NCBI GenBank assembly: GCA_020636405.1
Contig: JACJXW010000004.1
Span: 930,001 to 994,000, forward strand
DNA length: 64,000 bases
Origin: Lewinellaceae bacterium
GTDB taxonomy: Bacteria > Bacteroidota > Bacteroidia > Chitinophagales > Saprospiraceae
Direction: 5' to 3'
Part shown: in pieces, positions 25,042 through 34,353 of the stretch
Numbering within the stretch: position 1 is the first letter of the stretch
Layout: every line of letters starts with the position of its first letter
Notes under the pieces: model-generated
The model's database searches: none
What the model was told of the DNA's origin: nothing
What the model saw: the letters and a program-made list of their open reading frames with translations, nothing else
Made by a program: the position numbers and the translations under genes

Positions 25042-27300
25042 ATGAAAGCCCTTTCTTTTTTCCCATTGCTTTTTGCAGCCCTGGCCGGGTGGGGCCAGGC
25101 GGCCGGCTTGTCTGGCCAGGTTTTTGCCGAGGGAAAGCCTTTATCTTATGCCCATATCGCTTTGGAAGGTACTCCTTTCGGCGTTGCTTCCGATGAGGAC
25201 GGCTTATTTCAAATCATCGGTATTCCTCCGGGCACTTATCGCCTGGCCGTGTCGGCCCTGGGGTATCATACCTGGACACAGGAAGTGCAGGTGCGGGCCG
25301 GTGAGGGAGCCCAGCTTGGACGGCTGACGCTGGAGCCCAATATACTCAACCTGCAGGCGGCAGTGGTCACGGGTACTTTGAAGGCTACCTATCTCAAGGA
25401 TTCCCCGGTCAAGGTGGAGGTCGTCAGCGGGCGTTATCTGCAGCAACAGGCTGCTCCTGCCAATTTGATGGAGAGTGTGGCCCTGATCAACGGTGCACAG
25501 GAAGTAGTGGGCTGCGGGGTCTGTGGCACCAATAGCATCAGCCTCAACGGCCTGCCCGGCGCCTATACGGCTGTATTAATGGACGGCACGCCCATTTACG
25601 GGAGCCTGGCAGCGGTGTATGGCCTCAATGGCATCCCCCGCTCTCTCATCGAGCGCATAGAGGTCATCCGGGGCCCCAGTTCCACGCTGTATGGTTCGGA
25701 AGCGGTGGCTGGCGTGATCAACGTTATCACCAAGCATGCGGGCGAACAACCGCTCCTTTCAGTTGATATTATGGGCACCACCAATGGGGAGTCCTTCGGA
25801 AATATTGCCTTTGCTCCTCGGGTGGGCAAGTGGCGCGCCTATGCCGGTGTCGATTACGGCCTTACCGACAAATACTCGGACAAGAATCGCGATGGCTTTG
25901 GTGACTTCGTCAACCTGAACCGCCTTTCTTTCTTCACCAAATGGGAAATGGAACGGGAAAACGGGAAGGCCCTTTCTCTCTTTGGAAAATACTATTCCGA
26001 GAGCCGCCGAAACGGGGTAGAGGATTTCATGCGGCCCGGGGCCTGGCGGAGCCTTCGGGGCAGTGAAGAAGTCTACGGGGAAAGCATCTTTACCCGCAGG
26101 GGAGAGCTGTTCGGTACCTATGAACTGCCGGGAGGGCTTCCGTTGAAGCTCGATTACAGCCTGAGCTATCATTTCCAGGACAGCTACTATGGCGCCGACT
26201 ATTACCGGGCGGAACAGGCCATTGCCTTCACCAACCTTACCTTGCCTTTGGAGGTGGGGCGGCACAGCTTCCTGTTCGGCCTCACTTCCCGCTGGCAGGG
26301 ATACGATGACAATACCGTAGCTACGGCACAGTCCGCCAGCCGGCAATTCATTCCTGGGCTATTTGCCCAGGACGAATGGACGTTAGATAAAAAATGGTCG
26401 CTTCTTGCCGGCGGCCGGCTGGATCATTATGCAGCGCATGGGCTCATTTTCGCCCCCCGGTTCAACCTGAAATATGCGGCCACCGAGTGGACTTCCCTGC
26501 GCTTCAACGGAGGTACCGGGTTTCGCGTCGTCAATTTGTTTACCGAAGACCACGCTTTCATTTCCGGCCAGCGGGAGGTTGTTATTGCGGAGTCCCTGCA
26601 GCCTGAGCGCTCCTATAACGCCTCTGCCAACCTGCACCACATTTATCTGTGGGGAAAAAGCCAGGGAACGATGGACGTGGACCTTTTTTACACGTATTTT
26701 ACCAACAAGATCATCCCCGATTACGATACACCTGGCCAGATCCTGTACGCCAATACTGAAGGACATGCACGGACGATGGGCCTCAGCTTTAGCCTTTCTC
26801 ACCAGTTTCCCTTCCCTTTATCCCTCCAGTTGGGAACCAACTGGCAGCGCGCCACCCAAACCGAGCTTGATGCCGACGGACAGTTCTTTACCCGGCCCAT
26901 CGAGTTTGCCCAACAATGGAGCGGCTTAGGCACATTGAACTATCGCTGGAAAAAAACGGGCATCATGCTCGCCTATACCCTTAACCTTACAGGCCCCATG
27001 GCCCTTCCCGAAGCTTTTGACTTCGGCCCTGACGGGCAATTGTTGTCTACGTCCAGGCCTACCGAATCGGATCCTTTTGCAATCCACTCCCTCCAGCTGA
27101 CCAAAGCGGTTCCCGGCTGGAAGCTGGAAGCCTACGGCGGCGTTCAAAACCTGCTGGATTACCGGCAGCCGTTCTCACCTCTGGTAGGTTTTAATGACCC
27201 CAACGCCCGGGCGGGCTTCAGCCAGAGCTTTGATACGACATACGCCTACGGGCCGATGCGGGGGAGAGCCTTCTACCTGGGGTTGCGCTGGCAGTTGTGA
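25042..27300 (+). CDS. TonB-dependent outer-membrane receptor with CxxC in the plug
   Basis: The 752-residue receptor has a signal peptide, a carboxypeptidase-regulatory-like domain (about 22-95), a plug (about 115-230: V-L-M-D-G-T-P-I-Y-G, I-E-V-I-R-G-P-S-S-T-L-Y-G-S-E-A-V-A-G-V-I-N-V-I-T) and a 22-strand barrel ending in A-F-Y-L-G-L-R-W-Q-L. The plug carries an unusual C-G-V-C motif near residue 154. The receptor resembles FepA/CirA-like metal-chelate importers more than SusC. A DtxR-like operator lies in its promoter, so an iron- or manganese-related substrate is plausible but inferred. A PAP2 phosphatase gene follows 49 nt downstream. Confidence 0.92.
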   Translation: MKALSFFPLLFAALAGWGQAAGLSGQVFAEGKPLSYAHIALEGTPFGVASDEDGLFQIIGIPPGTYRLAVSALGYHTWTQEVQVRAGEGAQLGRLTLEPNILNLQAAVVTGTLKATYLKDSPVKVEVVSGRYLQQQAAPANLMESVALINGAQEVVGCGVCGTNSISLNGLPGAYTAVLMDGTPIYGSLAAVYGLNGIPRSLIERIEVIRGPSSTLYGSEAVAGVINVITKHAGEQPLLSVDIMGTTNGESFGNIAFAPRVGKWRAYAGVDYGLTDKYSDKNRDGFGDFVNLNRLSFFTKWEMERENGKALSLFGKYYSESRRNGVEDFMRPGAWRSLRGSEEVYGESIFTRRGELFGTYELPGGLPLKLDYSLSYHFQDSYYGADYYRAEQAIAFTNLTLPLEVGRHSFLFGLTSRWQGYDDNTVATAQSASRQFIPGLFAQDEWTLDKKWSLLAGGRLDHYAAHGLIFAPRFNLKYAATEWTSLRFNGGTGFRVVNLFTEDHAFISGQREVVIAESLQPERSYNASANLHHIYLWGKSQGTMDVDLFYTYFTNKIIPDYDTPGQILYANTEGHARTMGLSFSLSHQFPFPLSLQLGTNWQRATQTELDADGQFFTRPIEFAQQWSGLGTLNYRWKKTGIMLAYTLNLTGPMALPEAFDFGPDGQLLSTSRPTESDPFAIHSLQLTKAVPGWKLEAYGGVQNLLDYRQPFSPLVGFNDPNARAGFSQSFDTTYAYGPMRGRAFYLGLRWQL

Positions 27301-27349
27301 GGGAGTGGGTTTCGGAAGAAATTTCTAATTTTACCCAAAATCCTGATCC

Positions 27350-28075
27350 ATGATGCGTTTGCCCGGGCTGCTCTTGTTTTTTCTGTTATTTCATTTCTAT
27401 CTCAACGGGCAATCCATCTACGGGCCTGTGGATTCCAGAGATGCCTGGATCGGCGGTGGAGGTGTGGGGCTCTATGGCGTCGGCATCTTGCTTACCGCTG
27501 ACGTGGACCCCCTCAGCCCTGAGGGCCTTCGTCGCCTGGAGGGACAGCGCGATGAAATCTGGAAAATAGACCGTTGGGTAACGCACCAGTGGTCGCCTTC
27601 GGCACAACGGATCAGTGATAGGGTTTTGATGGCTTCGCCTGCCCTTCCCCTCACTTTGCTTCTGGATAAAAATACAGATCACCAGTTCGGCAGGCATGCG
27701 CTCATCGCACTGGAAGGATTGGTGGTGAACCTGGCCTTCATGCAGCTGGCCAAGGCAAGTATACGCCGGCCCCGGCCTTTTGTTTTCAACCCTGAAGCTC
27801 CTTTGCCGCCCAAACTGGAACGGGATGCCCGGCTGTCTTTTTTTTCCGGCCATACCTCCACCGTGGCCACTATGTCTTTTCTCAGCGCCCGCTTGTATAC
27901 GGACCTTCGCCCGGGCAACAAGGGAGATGCCCTGGCCTGGGCAACCGCTTCGGCCATTCCGGCCCTTACCGGATATCTGCGGGTGAAGGGAGGAAAACAC
28001 TACCTCACCGATGTGCTGGTGGGGTATGCAGTGGGCACGGTCATCGGTTTGATAGTACCCCGGCTCCATCGATGA
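27350..28075 (+). CDS. PAP2-family phosphatase, exported
   Basis: The 241-residue protein has a signal peptide (cleaved near N-G-Q-S) and the three PAP2 motifs: K-A-S-I-R-R-P-R-P, S-F-F-S-G-H-T-S and R-V-K-G-G-K-H-Y-L-T-D-V-L-V-G. The arginine, serine, histidine and aspartate residues of acid phosphatases of this type are all present. It should hydrolyse a lipid or polyisoprenyl phosphate in the periplasm or outer membrane. Close packing behind the TonB receptor suggests one operon, as seen for other receptor-phosphatase pairs in Bacteroidetes. Confidence 0.92.
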   Translation: MMRLPGLLLFFLLFHFYLNGQSIYGPVDSRDAWIGGGGVGLYGVGILLTADVDPLSPEGLRRLEGQRDEIWKIDRWVTHQWSPSAQRISDRVLMASPALPLTLLLDKNTDHQFGRHALIALEGLVVNLAFMQLAKASIRRPRPFVFNPEAPLPPKLERDARLSFFSGHTSTVATMSFLSARLYTDLRPGNKGDALAWATASAIPALTGYLRVKGGKHYLTDVLVGYAVGTVIGLIVPRLHR

Positions 28076-28210
28076 GATCTGAACAGGCTTCTAAACAAAA
28101 CGCGGCCGGCTCCGTTTCACTCTAGGATTTCAGGAGCACTTGCCGTTGCCCCTTAACCGGCAATTGCCGGCTTCTGAATGCTTGCCCTGAACAACAAACA
28201 GTGCCCTCAC

Positions 28211-29521
28211 ATGCCCCGAGCAATTTTATGGTTTCGTGACGACTTGAGGCTGGAAGACAACCCCGCGCTCGATGCTGCCCTACGCGAATGCGATGAGATC
28301 GTTCCCGTTTACATCCTGGACCAACGCTATTTGGAACGCGATCGGTGGGGGTTGCGCCGCACCGGCCCTTACCGCCTGAAATTCCTTCTGGAGAGCCTCG
28401 AGGGCCTCGACGCTGCCCTACGCGAAAGAGGCAGCCGGCTTATGGTCCTGAAAGGTGTGCTCGAACAGGAGTTGCTCCGGATGGCGGAAATGTACCAATG
28501 TCGCCGCCTTTATGCTTCCAAAGCATACACCCATGAGGAGATCGGGGTGGAAACCAGCCTTTCAAAGGCTATTGACGCCCGGTTTTTTCACGGCAGCACG
28601 CTCTTCAATCCGGAAGAATTGCCCTTTGTCGTTGCTCAATTGCCGGATGTCTTTACCCAATTCAGAAAGCGGGTGGAACGTTTCGTGGAAGTTCCGGAGC
28701 CTCTACCCACACCGGATGAAGTCCCCGGGCCGGAGCTTCCCAAAACCGATATCCCATCGGTGGAAAGCCTGGGCCAGCAAATGCCCCCCGCCGATGAACG
28801 CTCCGTCCTGAAATTCAGAGGAGGCGCTGAGGAAGGGCACGCCCGGATCCGCCATTACCTTTGGGATACCCGGTCGCTGTCCTCTTACAAAGAGTCCCGC
28901 AATGGGTTGATCGGCGCTGATTATTCCTCGAAGTTTTCTCCCTGGCTGGCCAACGGTTGCCTGTCATCCCGTTCCGTTTATTATGAAGTAGAGGACTATG
29001 AGGCGAAGGTGGAGCGCAATGAATCAACCTATTGGCTGAAGTTCGAGCTGCTTTGGCGGGAGTATTTCCGGTTGGTTGCCATGCGGTATGGCCGCCGTAT
29101 TTTTTTTCCGGGAGGTATACAGGACAAGGCTGTGGGCTGGAAGGACAACAATAAGGCTTTTCAAGACTGGTGTAGCGGAACTACCGGCGACGATTTTGTA
29201 GATGCCAATATGCGGGAGTTGCTCTTTACGGGGTTCATGAGCAACCGGGGCCGGCAGAATGTAGCTTCCTACCTGGTGCATCAACTTAAGCAGGATTGGC
29301 GAAAAGGCGCTGCCTGGTTTGAGTCTTTACTCGTCGACTATGACGTGTGCAGCAACTACGGCAATTGGATGTATGCCGCCGGTGTGGGCAATGATCCTCG
29401 GAGCCGCGTTTTCAATACCCGCAAGCAGGCTTCGATGTACGATGGCGACGGCGCTTATCGGCGCCTCTGGTTGGAGGTAGGCGGAAAGGAACCGCTGCTT
29501 TTCCGACAGCAGTTCTTGTAG
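28211..29521 (+). CDS. DASH-type cryptochrome/photolyase
   Basis: The 436-residue flavoprotein has an N-terminal photolyase alpha/beta domain (A-I-L-W-F-R-D-D-L-R-L-E-D-N-P-A-L) and a C-terminal FAD domain with G-N-W-M-Y-A-A-G-V-G-N-D-P-R. The loop D-A-N-M-R-E-L-L-F-T-G-F-M-S-N-R-G-R-Q-N-V-A-S is diagnostic of the DASH subgroup, which repairs cyclobutane pyrimidine dimers (best in single-stranded DNA) using blue light. ATG at 28211 is preferred because the family begins right at the first strand; an ATG at 28178 would add eleven residues. A Dps gene follows, so DNA protection genes are grouped. Confidence 0.95.
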   Translation: MPRAILWFRDDLRLEDNPALDAALRECDEIVPVYILDQRYLERDRWGLRRTGPYRLKFLLESLEGLDAALRERGSRLMVLKGVLEQELLRMAEMYQCRRLYASKAYTHEEIGVETSLSKAIDARFFHGSTLFNPEELPFVVAQLPDVFTQFRKRVERFVEVPEPLPTPDEVPGPELPKTDIPSVESLGQQMPPADERSVLKFRGGAEEGHARIRHYLWDTRSLSSYKESRNGLIGADYSSKFSPWLANGCLSSRSVYYEVEDYEAKVERNESTYWLKFELLWREYFRLVAMRYGRRIFFPGGIQDKAVGWKDNNKAFQDWCSGTTGDDFVDANMRELLFTGFMSNRGRQNVASYLVHQLKQDWRKGAAWFESLLVDYDVCSNYGNWMYAAGVGNDPRSRVFNTRKQASMYDGDGAYRRLWLEVGGKEPLLFRQQFL

Positions 29522-29606
29522 AGAAAATGCGCTCTGAAACCCAACATTACAAGGCTCCTACGTGTTTTATAATGCTTTTCATTGATGAAATAAAAATAAA
29601 ACAACC

Positions 29607-30107
29607 ATGAATTTAACAACCAAAGAGAGAACAGAAGTCAATATAGGCATACAGACGGCAAAGCGCGAAGGTGCTGCTGAATTGCTCAAGCACCTGCTGG
29701 CCGATGAGCATGTGCTCTATATTAAATTGCGCAACTTCCACTGGAATGTTACCGGCATTCACTTCCAACCCTTACATGCGTTCTTCGAAGCGCAGTACAA
29801 TGCGCTGGCAATCCATATCGATGAGATCGCCGAGCGCATTCGCAGCCTCGGCTTCTTTGCTCCGGGGTCAATGGAAGAGTTCAAGGACTATACCCGGCTG
29901 GAGGAAAGCACTCACCTCAACGGAGATGCCCGGCAGATGCTCGAGCACATCCTGCACGATCACGAAGCGCTGATACAGTCTTTGCGCCGGGATCAGGAAG
30001 CCGCGATGGAACAATACGGCGACGCCGGCACGCAGGACTTCCTCATCGCCCTGATGGAAGAGCACGAGAAGCACGCCTGGATGGTGCGGTCCCATCTGGC
30101 AGGATAA
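29607..30107 (+). CDS. dps: Dps-family DNA-binding ferritin-like protein
   Basis: The 166-residue product is a ferritin-like four-helix protein of the Dps family, which oxidises and stores iron with H2O2 and coats DNA in a dodecamer. The ferroxidase signature is clear: L-R-N-F-H-W-N-V-T-G-x-H-F-x-x-L-H-x-x-F-E, then H-I-D-E-I-A-E-R-I-R. The N-terminal tail is short and mildly basic. It has its own leader of about 85 nt after the cryptochrome gene, with no clear promoter found, and a hairpin downstream. Confidence 0.95.
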   Translation: MNLTTKERTEVNIGIQTAKREGAAELLKHLLADEHVLYIKLRNFHWNVTGIHFQPLHAFFEAQYNALAIHIDEIAERIRSLGFFAPGSMEEFKDYTRLEESTHLNGDARQMLEHILHDHEALIQSLRRDQEAAMEQYGDAGTQDFLIALMEEHEKHAWMVRSHLAG

Positions 30108-30112
30108 AAACA

Positions 30113-30149
30113 ACGAGGCCACTGCGGAAGGATTCCACAGTGGCCTCGT
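30113..30149. terminator. Terminator between dps and the convergent tonB-like gene
   Basis: ACGAGGCCACTG (30113-30124) and CAGTGGCCTCGT (30138-30149) form a perfect 12-bp stem. On the minus strand it is followed by GTTTTTAT, so it best serves the tonB-like gene and may act in both directions. Confidence 0.75.
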
Positions 30150-30205
30150 CACTACGTTAAAGCTGGTTCTGAAACAGGGCGCCAGGCGCTCTGCTTAGGA
30201 TTGCT

Positions 30206-31147
30206 TTAATTGTATTCCAATTTGAATTTCACCGGAAGGTTGAACAGTACTTTTACTGCCCGCCCGCGTTGTTTGCCGGGCGCCCACCGTTGTGGCATTC
30301 CGTTCATCAGTTCGACGATGCGGAGCGCTTCCTGCCCGCAACCGCCACCGATATCGCGTACGACCTGCGCATCTTTTACGAAGCCTTTCTGGTCTACAAC
30401 GAAGCTGACTACGACGGTTCCTTCGATGCCATTATCGCGGGCAACTGCCGGGTAGCGGATGTTTTCGTAGATAAACTCCAACAACTTTTTGTTGGCGCAC
30501 TGCCGTTTTTCTTCCATGGAGGCCGTGAGGTCTTCACAACCCGGGAAGCGTGGCATTTCTTCAACGATCTTAAAGATCTCCTCTACGTCGGGTTCCGGCG
30601 GCGGAGGGGGAGGAGGGGGCGGCGGCGGCGCCACCTCTTTCTTACTTTCCTGATAAACCGGAGCTTCGATATAGCTGTCAGCATCTACCGACTGGTCTAC
30701 GAATTCGACCTCTTCCTCATCCATCAGTTCCATATCCGGCACGGCCTCAATAGTGGGCGGTGGCGGAGGAGGCGGGGGAGGAGGAGGTGTGTTGCTTCTG
30801 GGAACATCGATCTCTACATCAAAATCCATTGACAAAGCATCATCCGGTATGAACACCTCCTTTTCGTACAATGTCCAGTTGAAAGCGCCGATGAGCAGCA
30901 ACAGAACAGTTGCCATACTCAGGCGCCAGAAGGTGGCTCCATAGCGGAAGACGTCAACGTCAGGATACTTGTTTCGGGCGTCAAGAGGTGAATCCCACTT
31001 TTTGTCGCGATAATGCTCAGTGAGGTTACTTTCTGACTTGCGACGGAAATATGCTCTTATTACTCCAATAAGGACCATTAAGAGTACTACTCCGACCCCC
31101 ACGCCCGTTAATAAACCGATGCCTGTGATTTCAAAGTTAGGGTTCAT
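30206..31147 (-). CDS. TonB-like energy transducer with two poly-proline tracts
   Basis: The 313-residue protein couples inner-membrane proton motive force to outer-membrane receptors. It has two hydrophobic segments (about 8-32 and 75-92), a periplasmic linker with two runs of eleven prolines separated by an acidic stretch, and a C-terminal TonB domain (about 215-313: R-Y-P-A-V-A-R-D-N-G-I-E-G-T-V-V-V-S-F-V-V). The two-helix N-terminus differs from the single helix of classical TonB. The runs of eleven prolines should demand elongation factor P. ExbB/ExbD genes are not adjacent. Confidence 0.92.
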   Translation of the reverse strand: MNPNFEITGIGLLTGVGVGVVLLMVLIGVIRAYFRRKSESNLTEHYRDKKWDSPLDARNKYPDVDVFRYGATFWRLSMATVLLLLIGAFNWTLYEKEVFIPDDALSMDFDVEIDVPRSNTPPPPPPPPPPPTIEAVPDMELMDEEEVEFVDQSVDADSYIEAPVYQESKKEVAPPPPPPPPPPPEPDVEEIFKIVEEMPRFPGCEDLTASMEEKRQCANKKLLEFIYENIRYPAVARDNGIEGTVVVSFVVDQKGFVKDAQVVRDIGGGCGQEALRIVELMNGMPQRWAPGKQRGRAVKVLFNLPVKFKLEYN

Positions 31148-31381
31148 GAGTGAGGAGTTTTGTACCCGAGGGCGTTAAACAATCTTGCTTTCATTTTCAA
31201 AAATGCAGTCAAACCCTTGTATACCAAATGACAATTGACATCAGGGTAAGTGACTTTTATCAGCAAGGCGCTGCTCTTGGAAATTTGAGAAAGCTTACCT
31301 ACCTTTCCCGGAACGGAATGGAGCGCCGGGGCCTGGGAAGCTCCGGAAACCTGAACAACAACTGGCCATAATTTTGGGCAA

Positions 31382-32329
31382 GTGCCGAATAAAGCAGAAC
31401 ATACCCGTTGGATCAAGGAAGAGGCGAAACGCCTGGGCTTCAGTTTTGTAGGTGTTTCCCGGGCGGAGCATATGGACGAAGAGGCCCGGCGGCTGGAGGG
31501 CTGGCTCAACAAGGGCATGCACGGCAAGATGGACTATCTGGCCCGGAATTTCGACAAGCGTACCGACCCCCGAAAGCTGGTGCCCGGCGCCCGCTCGGTG
31601 ATCAGCCTTATGTACAATTATTACACCGACAAAGAGCAAGGAGGCCCCGATGCGCCGAAGATCTCCAAGTACGCATACGGCAAGGACTACCACTTCATCC
31701 TGAAAGATAAACTGAAGAGCCTGTATCTTTTCATCCAGGAAAAAATAGGCCAGGTGGAAGGGCGCGTGTTCGTCGATTCGGCTCCCGTCCTGGAACGCGA
31801 CTGGGCGCGCCGCTCCGGCCTGGGATGGATGGGGAAAAATACCATGCTCATTCATCCCAGGGCAGGTTCTTATTTTTTCCTGGCCGAAGTGATCCTCGGC
31901 CTGGACCTGGAGTACGACAACCCCATCAAGGACTACTGCGGCACCTGCCGCCGATGTATCGACGCCTGCCCTACTGACGCCATTTCCCCCCAGGGTTATA
32001 TCCTGGATGGAAGTAAATGCATTTCCTACTTTACCATTGAACTTAAGGAAGCCATCCCCGATGAATATCAGGGGCAGTTTGAAAACTGGATGTTCGGCTG
32101 TGACATCTGCCAGGAGGTGTGCCCCTGGAACCGGTTCTCGCAACCCCATTCCGAGCCGGAGTTCGAGCCTCCGCCAGCGCTGTTGAAAATGGGCCGGCAG
32201 GAATGGGAAGAACTCACCGAGGAAGTTTTCCGGGAGCTCTTTCGGAAATCGGCGGTCAAGCGTACGAAGTACCAGGGGCTGAAACGCAATATTGCTTTTT
32301 TGAAAAAGGGGCGCCATGAGAAAGAGTAA
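31382..32329 (+). CDS. queG: Epoxyqueuosine reductase
   Basis: QueG reduces epoxyqueuosine to queuosine in tRNA wobble bases, using cobalamin and two [4Fe-4S] clusters. The 315-residue protein has the N-terminal corrinoid-binding domain (H-G-K-M-D-Y-L and P-G-A-R-S-V-I), the conserved V-D-S-A-P-V-L-E-R and G-L-G-W-M-G-K-N-T segments, and the cluster motifs C-G-T-C-R-R-C-I-D-A-C-P-T and C-D-I-C-Q-E-V-C-P-W-N. The start is a GTG; a TAATTTTG -7-like box ends 5 nt before it, so the mRNA may be nearly leaderless. It overlaps the next gene by 14 nt. Confidence 0.95.
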   Translation: MPNKAEHTRWIKEEAKRLGFSFVGVSRAEHMDEEARRLEGWLNKGMHGKMDYLARNFDKRTDPRKLVPGARSVISLMYNYYTDKEQGGPDAPKISKYAYGKDYHFILKDKLKSLYLFIQEKIGQVEGRVFVDSAPVLERDWARRSGLGWMGKNTMLIHPRAGSYFFLAEVILGLDLEYDNPIKDYCGTCRRCIDACPTDAISPQGYILDGSKCISYFTIELKEAIPDEYQGQFENWMFGCDICQEVCPWNRFSQPHSEPEFEPPPALLKMGRQEWEELTEEVFRELFRKSAVKRTKYQGLKRNIAFLKKGRHEKE

Positions 32330-32975
32330 TCTCCTGTTTTTTTTCCTGCTTGGTTGTATTGTCGTTGCCTGCCGGCAGGAAAAGCCTTCTTCCAGTCAGA
32401 AGGAGGAATATGCCCCTATCCACATATCGCCGGAAGGGGATGATCCGTATGCCGCCGCTTCCCTGGCCGCCGGGCCACCGCTTCTGCTCGTTCTGGGCAG
32501 CACCTTTTCCGTCGCCCAGGGCCTGCAGCCAGGACAGGGGTATGCCGCTTTGCTGCAGGAGTACCTGCCGGCCGGCGGGGACGGGCTTACCGTCCTCAAC
32601 GCCAGCGTAGCCGGTGAAACGGCTGCCGGCGCCTTCGAGCGCCTCCGTTACCTGCTGGCCCACCCGCTTCGCCAGGTTGTCCTCGAACTGGGGCAGGCCG
32701 ATGAGGCCCGGCGCATCCCACCCGAAGCCTTCGCCCGGGATGTGCGGAAACTGCTCCGGAGCATCCGCACCCAACATCCGGAGGTGCCCATCCTGATCCT
32801 TTCTTCTACTCCAGCACCTGCCTATAATGAAGTGCTCTCTGCCGCCGCTGCCGAAACCGATGGAGTGGTCCTGTCCTCCCTGCTGCTCGAAACCGGCGCC
32901 CCTATCCGCTCCGGAGATGCCGCCCTGCACCGCCGCCTGGCGGAGGGGCTCCTGCCTTTAGTCCGAAAGGATTAA
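32316..32975 (+). CDS. Lipoprotein with a degenerate SGNH (TesA-like) fold, probable pseudoenzyme
   Basis: The 219-residue protein has a lipobox (I-V-V-A-C19) and then clearly follows the TesA/arylesterase pattern: block I at 61-70, block II L-N-A-S-V-A-G-E-T, block III at L-E-L-G-Q-A-D and a C-terminal helix. The catalytic residues are gone. The GDSL serine position reads G-S-T63-F, the block III asparagine is A128, and the final D-x-x-H pair reads S-G-D-A. It is therefore probably non-catalytic, or binds rather than cleaves. Its start overlaps the queG end by 14 nt, suggesting translational coupling. Confidence 0.75.
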   Translation: MRKSNLLFFFLLGCIVVACRQEKPSSSQKEEYAPIHISPEGDDPYAAASLAAGPPLLLVLGSTFSVAQGLQPGQGYAALLQEYLPAGGDGLTVLNASVAGETAAGAFERLRYLLAHPLRQVVLELGQADEARRIPPEAFARDVRKLLRSIRTQHPEVPILILSSTPAPAYNEVLSAAAAETDGVVLSSLLLETGAPIRSGDAALHRRLAEGLLPLVRKD

Positions 32976-33187
32976 TGGAAATATGGAGAGCATCAGGACA
33001 GAACCATTAATTGTTCATGATAATTCTCCTAAATTCTATTCTTTCCTCTCAAATGTAAAGGATTGAGCAAAACCAGATTTCGGGAGCCCATTCGCTGCTA
33101 CTCGCCTGAACATCCTTCCCCCGCCCTTGGTTAGGACCAACGAAATCACAATGAAATTTCCATTTACTTAAACCTAAAGTTACACCA

Positions 33188-34153
33188 ATGAAAAAATCAA
33201 TGTTTTGGATGTTTGGCCTGTTGCTGCTGGGCTCGGCAACAATTTTCACGGCTTGCGATAATGATGATGATACGACAGAGCCCGTAGAATCTAATACGAT
33301 TGTCGATTATGTGCTGAGCGACCCTAACTTCAGTTTGCTGAAGGACGCTGTTGTCAAGGCTGAGCTGGATGGCGTACTGAGCGGTGACGGCCCCTTCACG
33401 GTCTTTGCTCCGGATAATGATGCCTTCCAGGCTTTTCTGAATACGATTGGAACCAACACGATCGAGAATACGCCTAAGGAGGCGCTTGTAGCTGTACTGA
33501 CCAATCACGTTCTCAGCGGCAATGTAAAATCCACGGACCTTTCCACCGGTTATTTCTCCACGCTCAGCGCCACTGGTTTTGGTGACGCTACGACCAGCGT
33601 ATTCATTAATTTGGACGGCGGAGTAACCATCAACGGCACCTCAAAAGTTACTGCTGCCGACGTAGCGGTAGACAACGGCGTCATCCATGTCATCGACGCA
33701 GTGATCGATTTGCCGAATATCGTGACCTTCGCACTTGCCGACCCGAACTTCAGCTCTCTGGTAGCCGCGCTGACTGCCGACGGGTTGAGCACCAACTTTG
33801 TAGAGGTACTGAGCGGCAATGGCCCGTTCACGGTTTTCGCTCCGACCAATGCTGCCTTCCAGGCGCTGCTGGACAGTAACCCCGACTGGAATTCCCTGTC
33901 CGACATTCCGACTGCTGTTCTGGAAACGGTTCTGCTGTACCACGTTACCGACGCCGGCAACGTACGTTCTACCAGCCTCACTGATGATATGATGGTCAAC
34001 ACGCTGGCTTCCGGCGAGTCCTTTACCATCGACCTCAGCCCGGCTACGCCAACCATCATTGCCGGTGGCAATACCGCACAGATCATCGCTACCGATGTAC
34101 AGGGCACCAATGGTGTCATCCACGCTATCGATACGGTGATCCTTCCGGAATAA
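33188..34153 (+). CDS. Lipoprotein with two fasciclin (FAS1) domains
   Basis: The 321-residue protein has a lipobox (I-F-T-A-C23), a short Asp-rich linker and two FAS1 domains (about 36-175 and 176-320). Both show the hallmark G-P-F-T-V-F-A-P-x-N-x-A-F pattern and the closing N-G-V-I-H-x-I-D-x-V-I. FAS1 proteins mediate adhesion at cell surfaces or in biofilms. The gene stands alone with a strong terminator. The gap before it (32976-33187) shows no other gene. Confidence 0.95.
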   Translation: MKKSMFWMFGLLLLGSATIFTACDNDDDTTEPVESNTIVDYVLSDPNFSLLKDAVVKAELDGVLSGDGPFTVFAPDNDAFQAFLNTIGTNTIENTPKEALVAVLTNHVLSGNVKSTDLSTGYFSTLSATGFGDATTSVFINLDGGVTINGTSKVTAADVAVDNGVIHVIDAVIDLPNIVTFALADPNFSSLVAALTADGLSTNFVEVLSGNGPFTVFAPTNAAFQALLDSNPDWNSLSDIPTAVLETVLLYHVTDAGNVRSTSLTDDMMVNTLASGESFTIDLSPATPTIIAGGNTAQIIATDVQGTNGVIHAIDTVILPE

Positions 34154-34178
34154 ATTAGGACAGGATTTTGATAGGAAT

Positions 34179-34210
34179 AAAGCCCTTCCGGGAAGGACCG
34201 GAAGGGCTTT
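34179..34210 (+). terminator. Rho-independent terminator of the fasciclin gene
   Basis: AAAGCCCTTCCGG (34179-34191) and CCGGAAGGGCTTT (34198-34210) are exact complements around a 6-nt loop, with a T-rich end. The remaining gap to 34353 shows nothing further. Confidence 0.85.
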
Positions 34211-34353
34211 CTCTATGGATAATTTCACGAGAGAACACCTGGCTTTTGAGGAACGAAAATGCCAGATGTCACCCCGTTAGAGTTCCAAATGAGAAATTAC
34301 CGGCATTTCCAGCCGAAATAGCAGATGTTTGCTGTATTTCCATGCATTTCCAC

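Noticed and set aside
30269..30832. 187-residue frame opposite the TonB-like gene with Arg/Gly tracts
   Set aside because: Its Arg/Gly runs are the antisense of the poly-proline codons.
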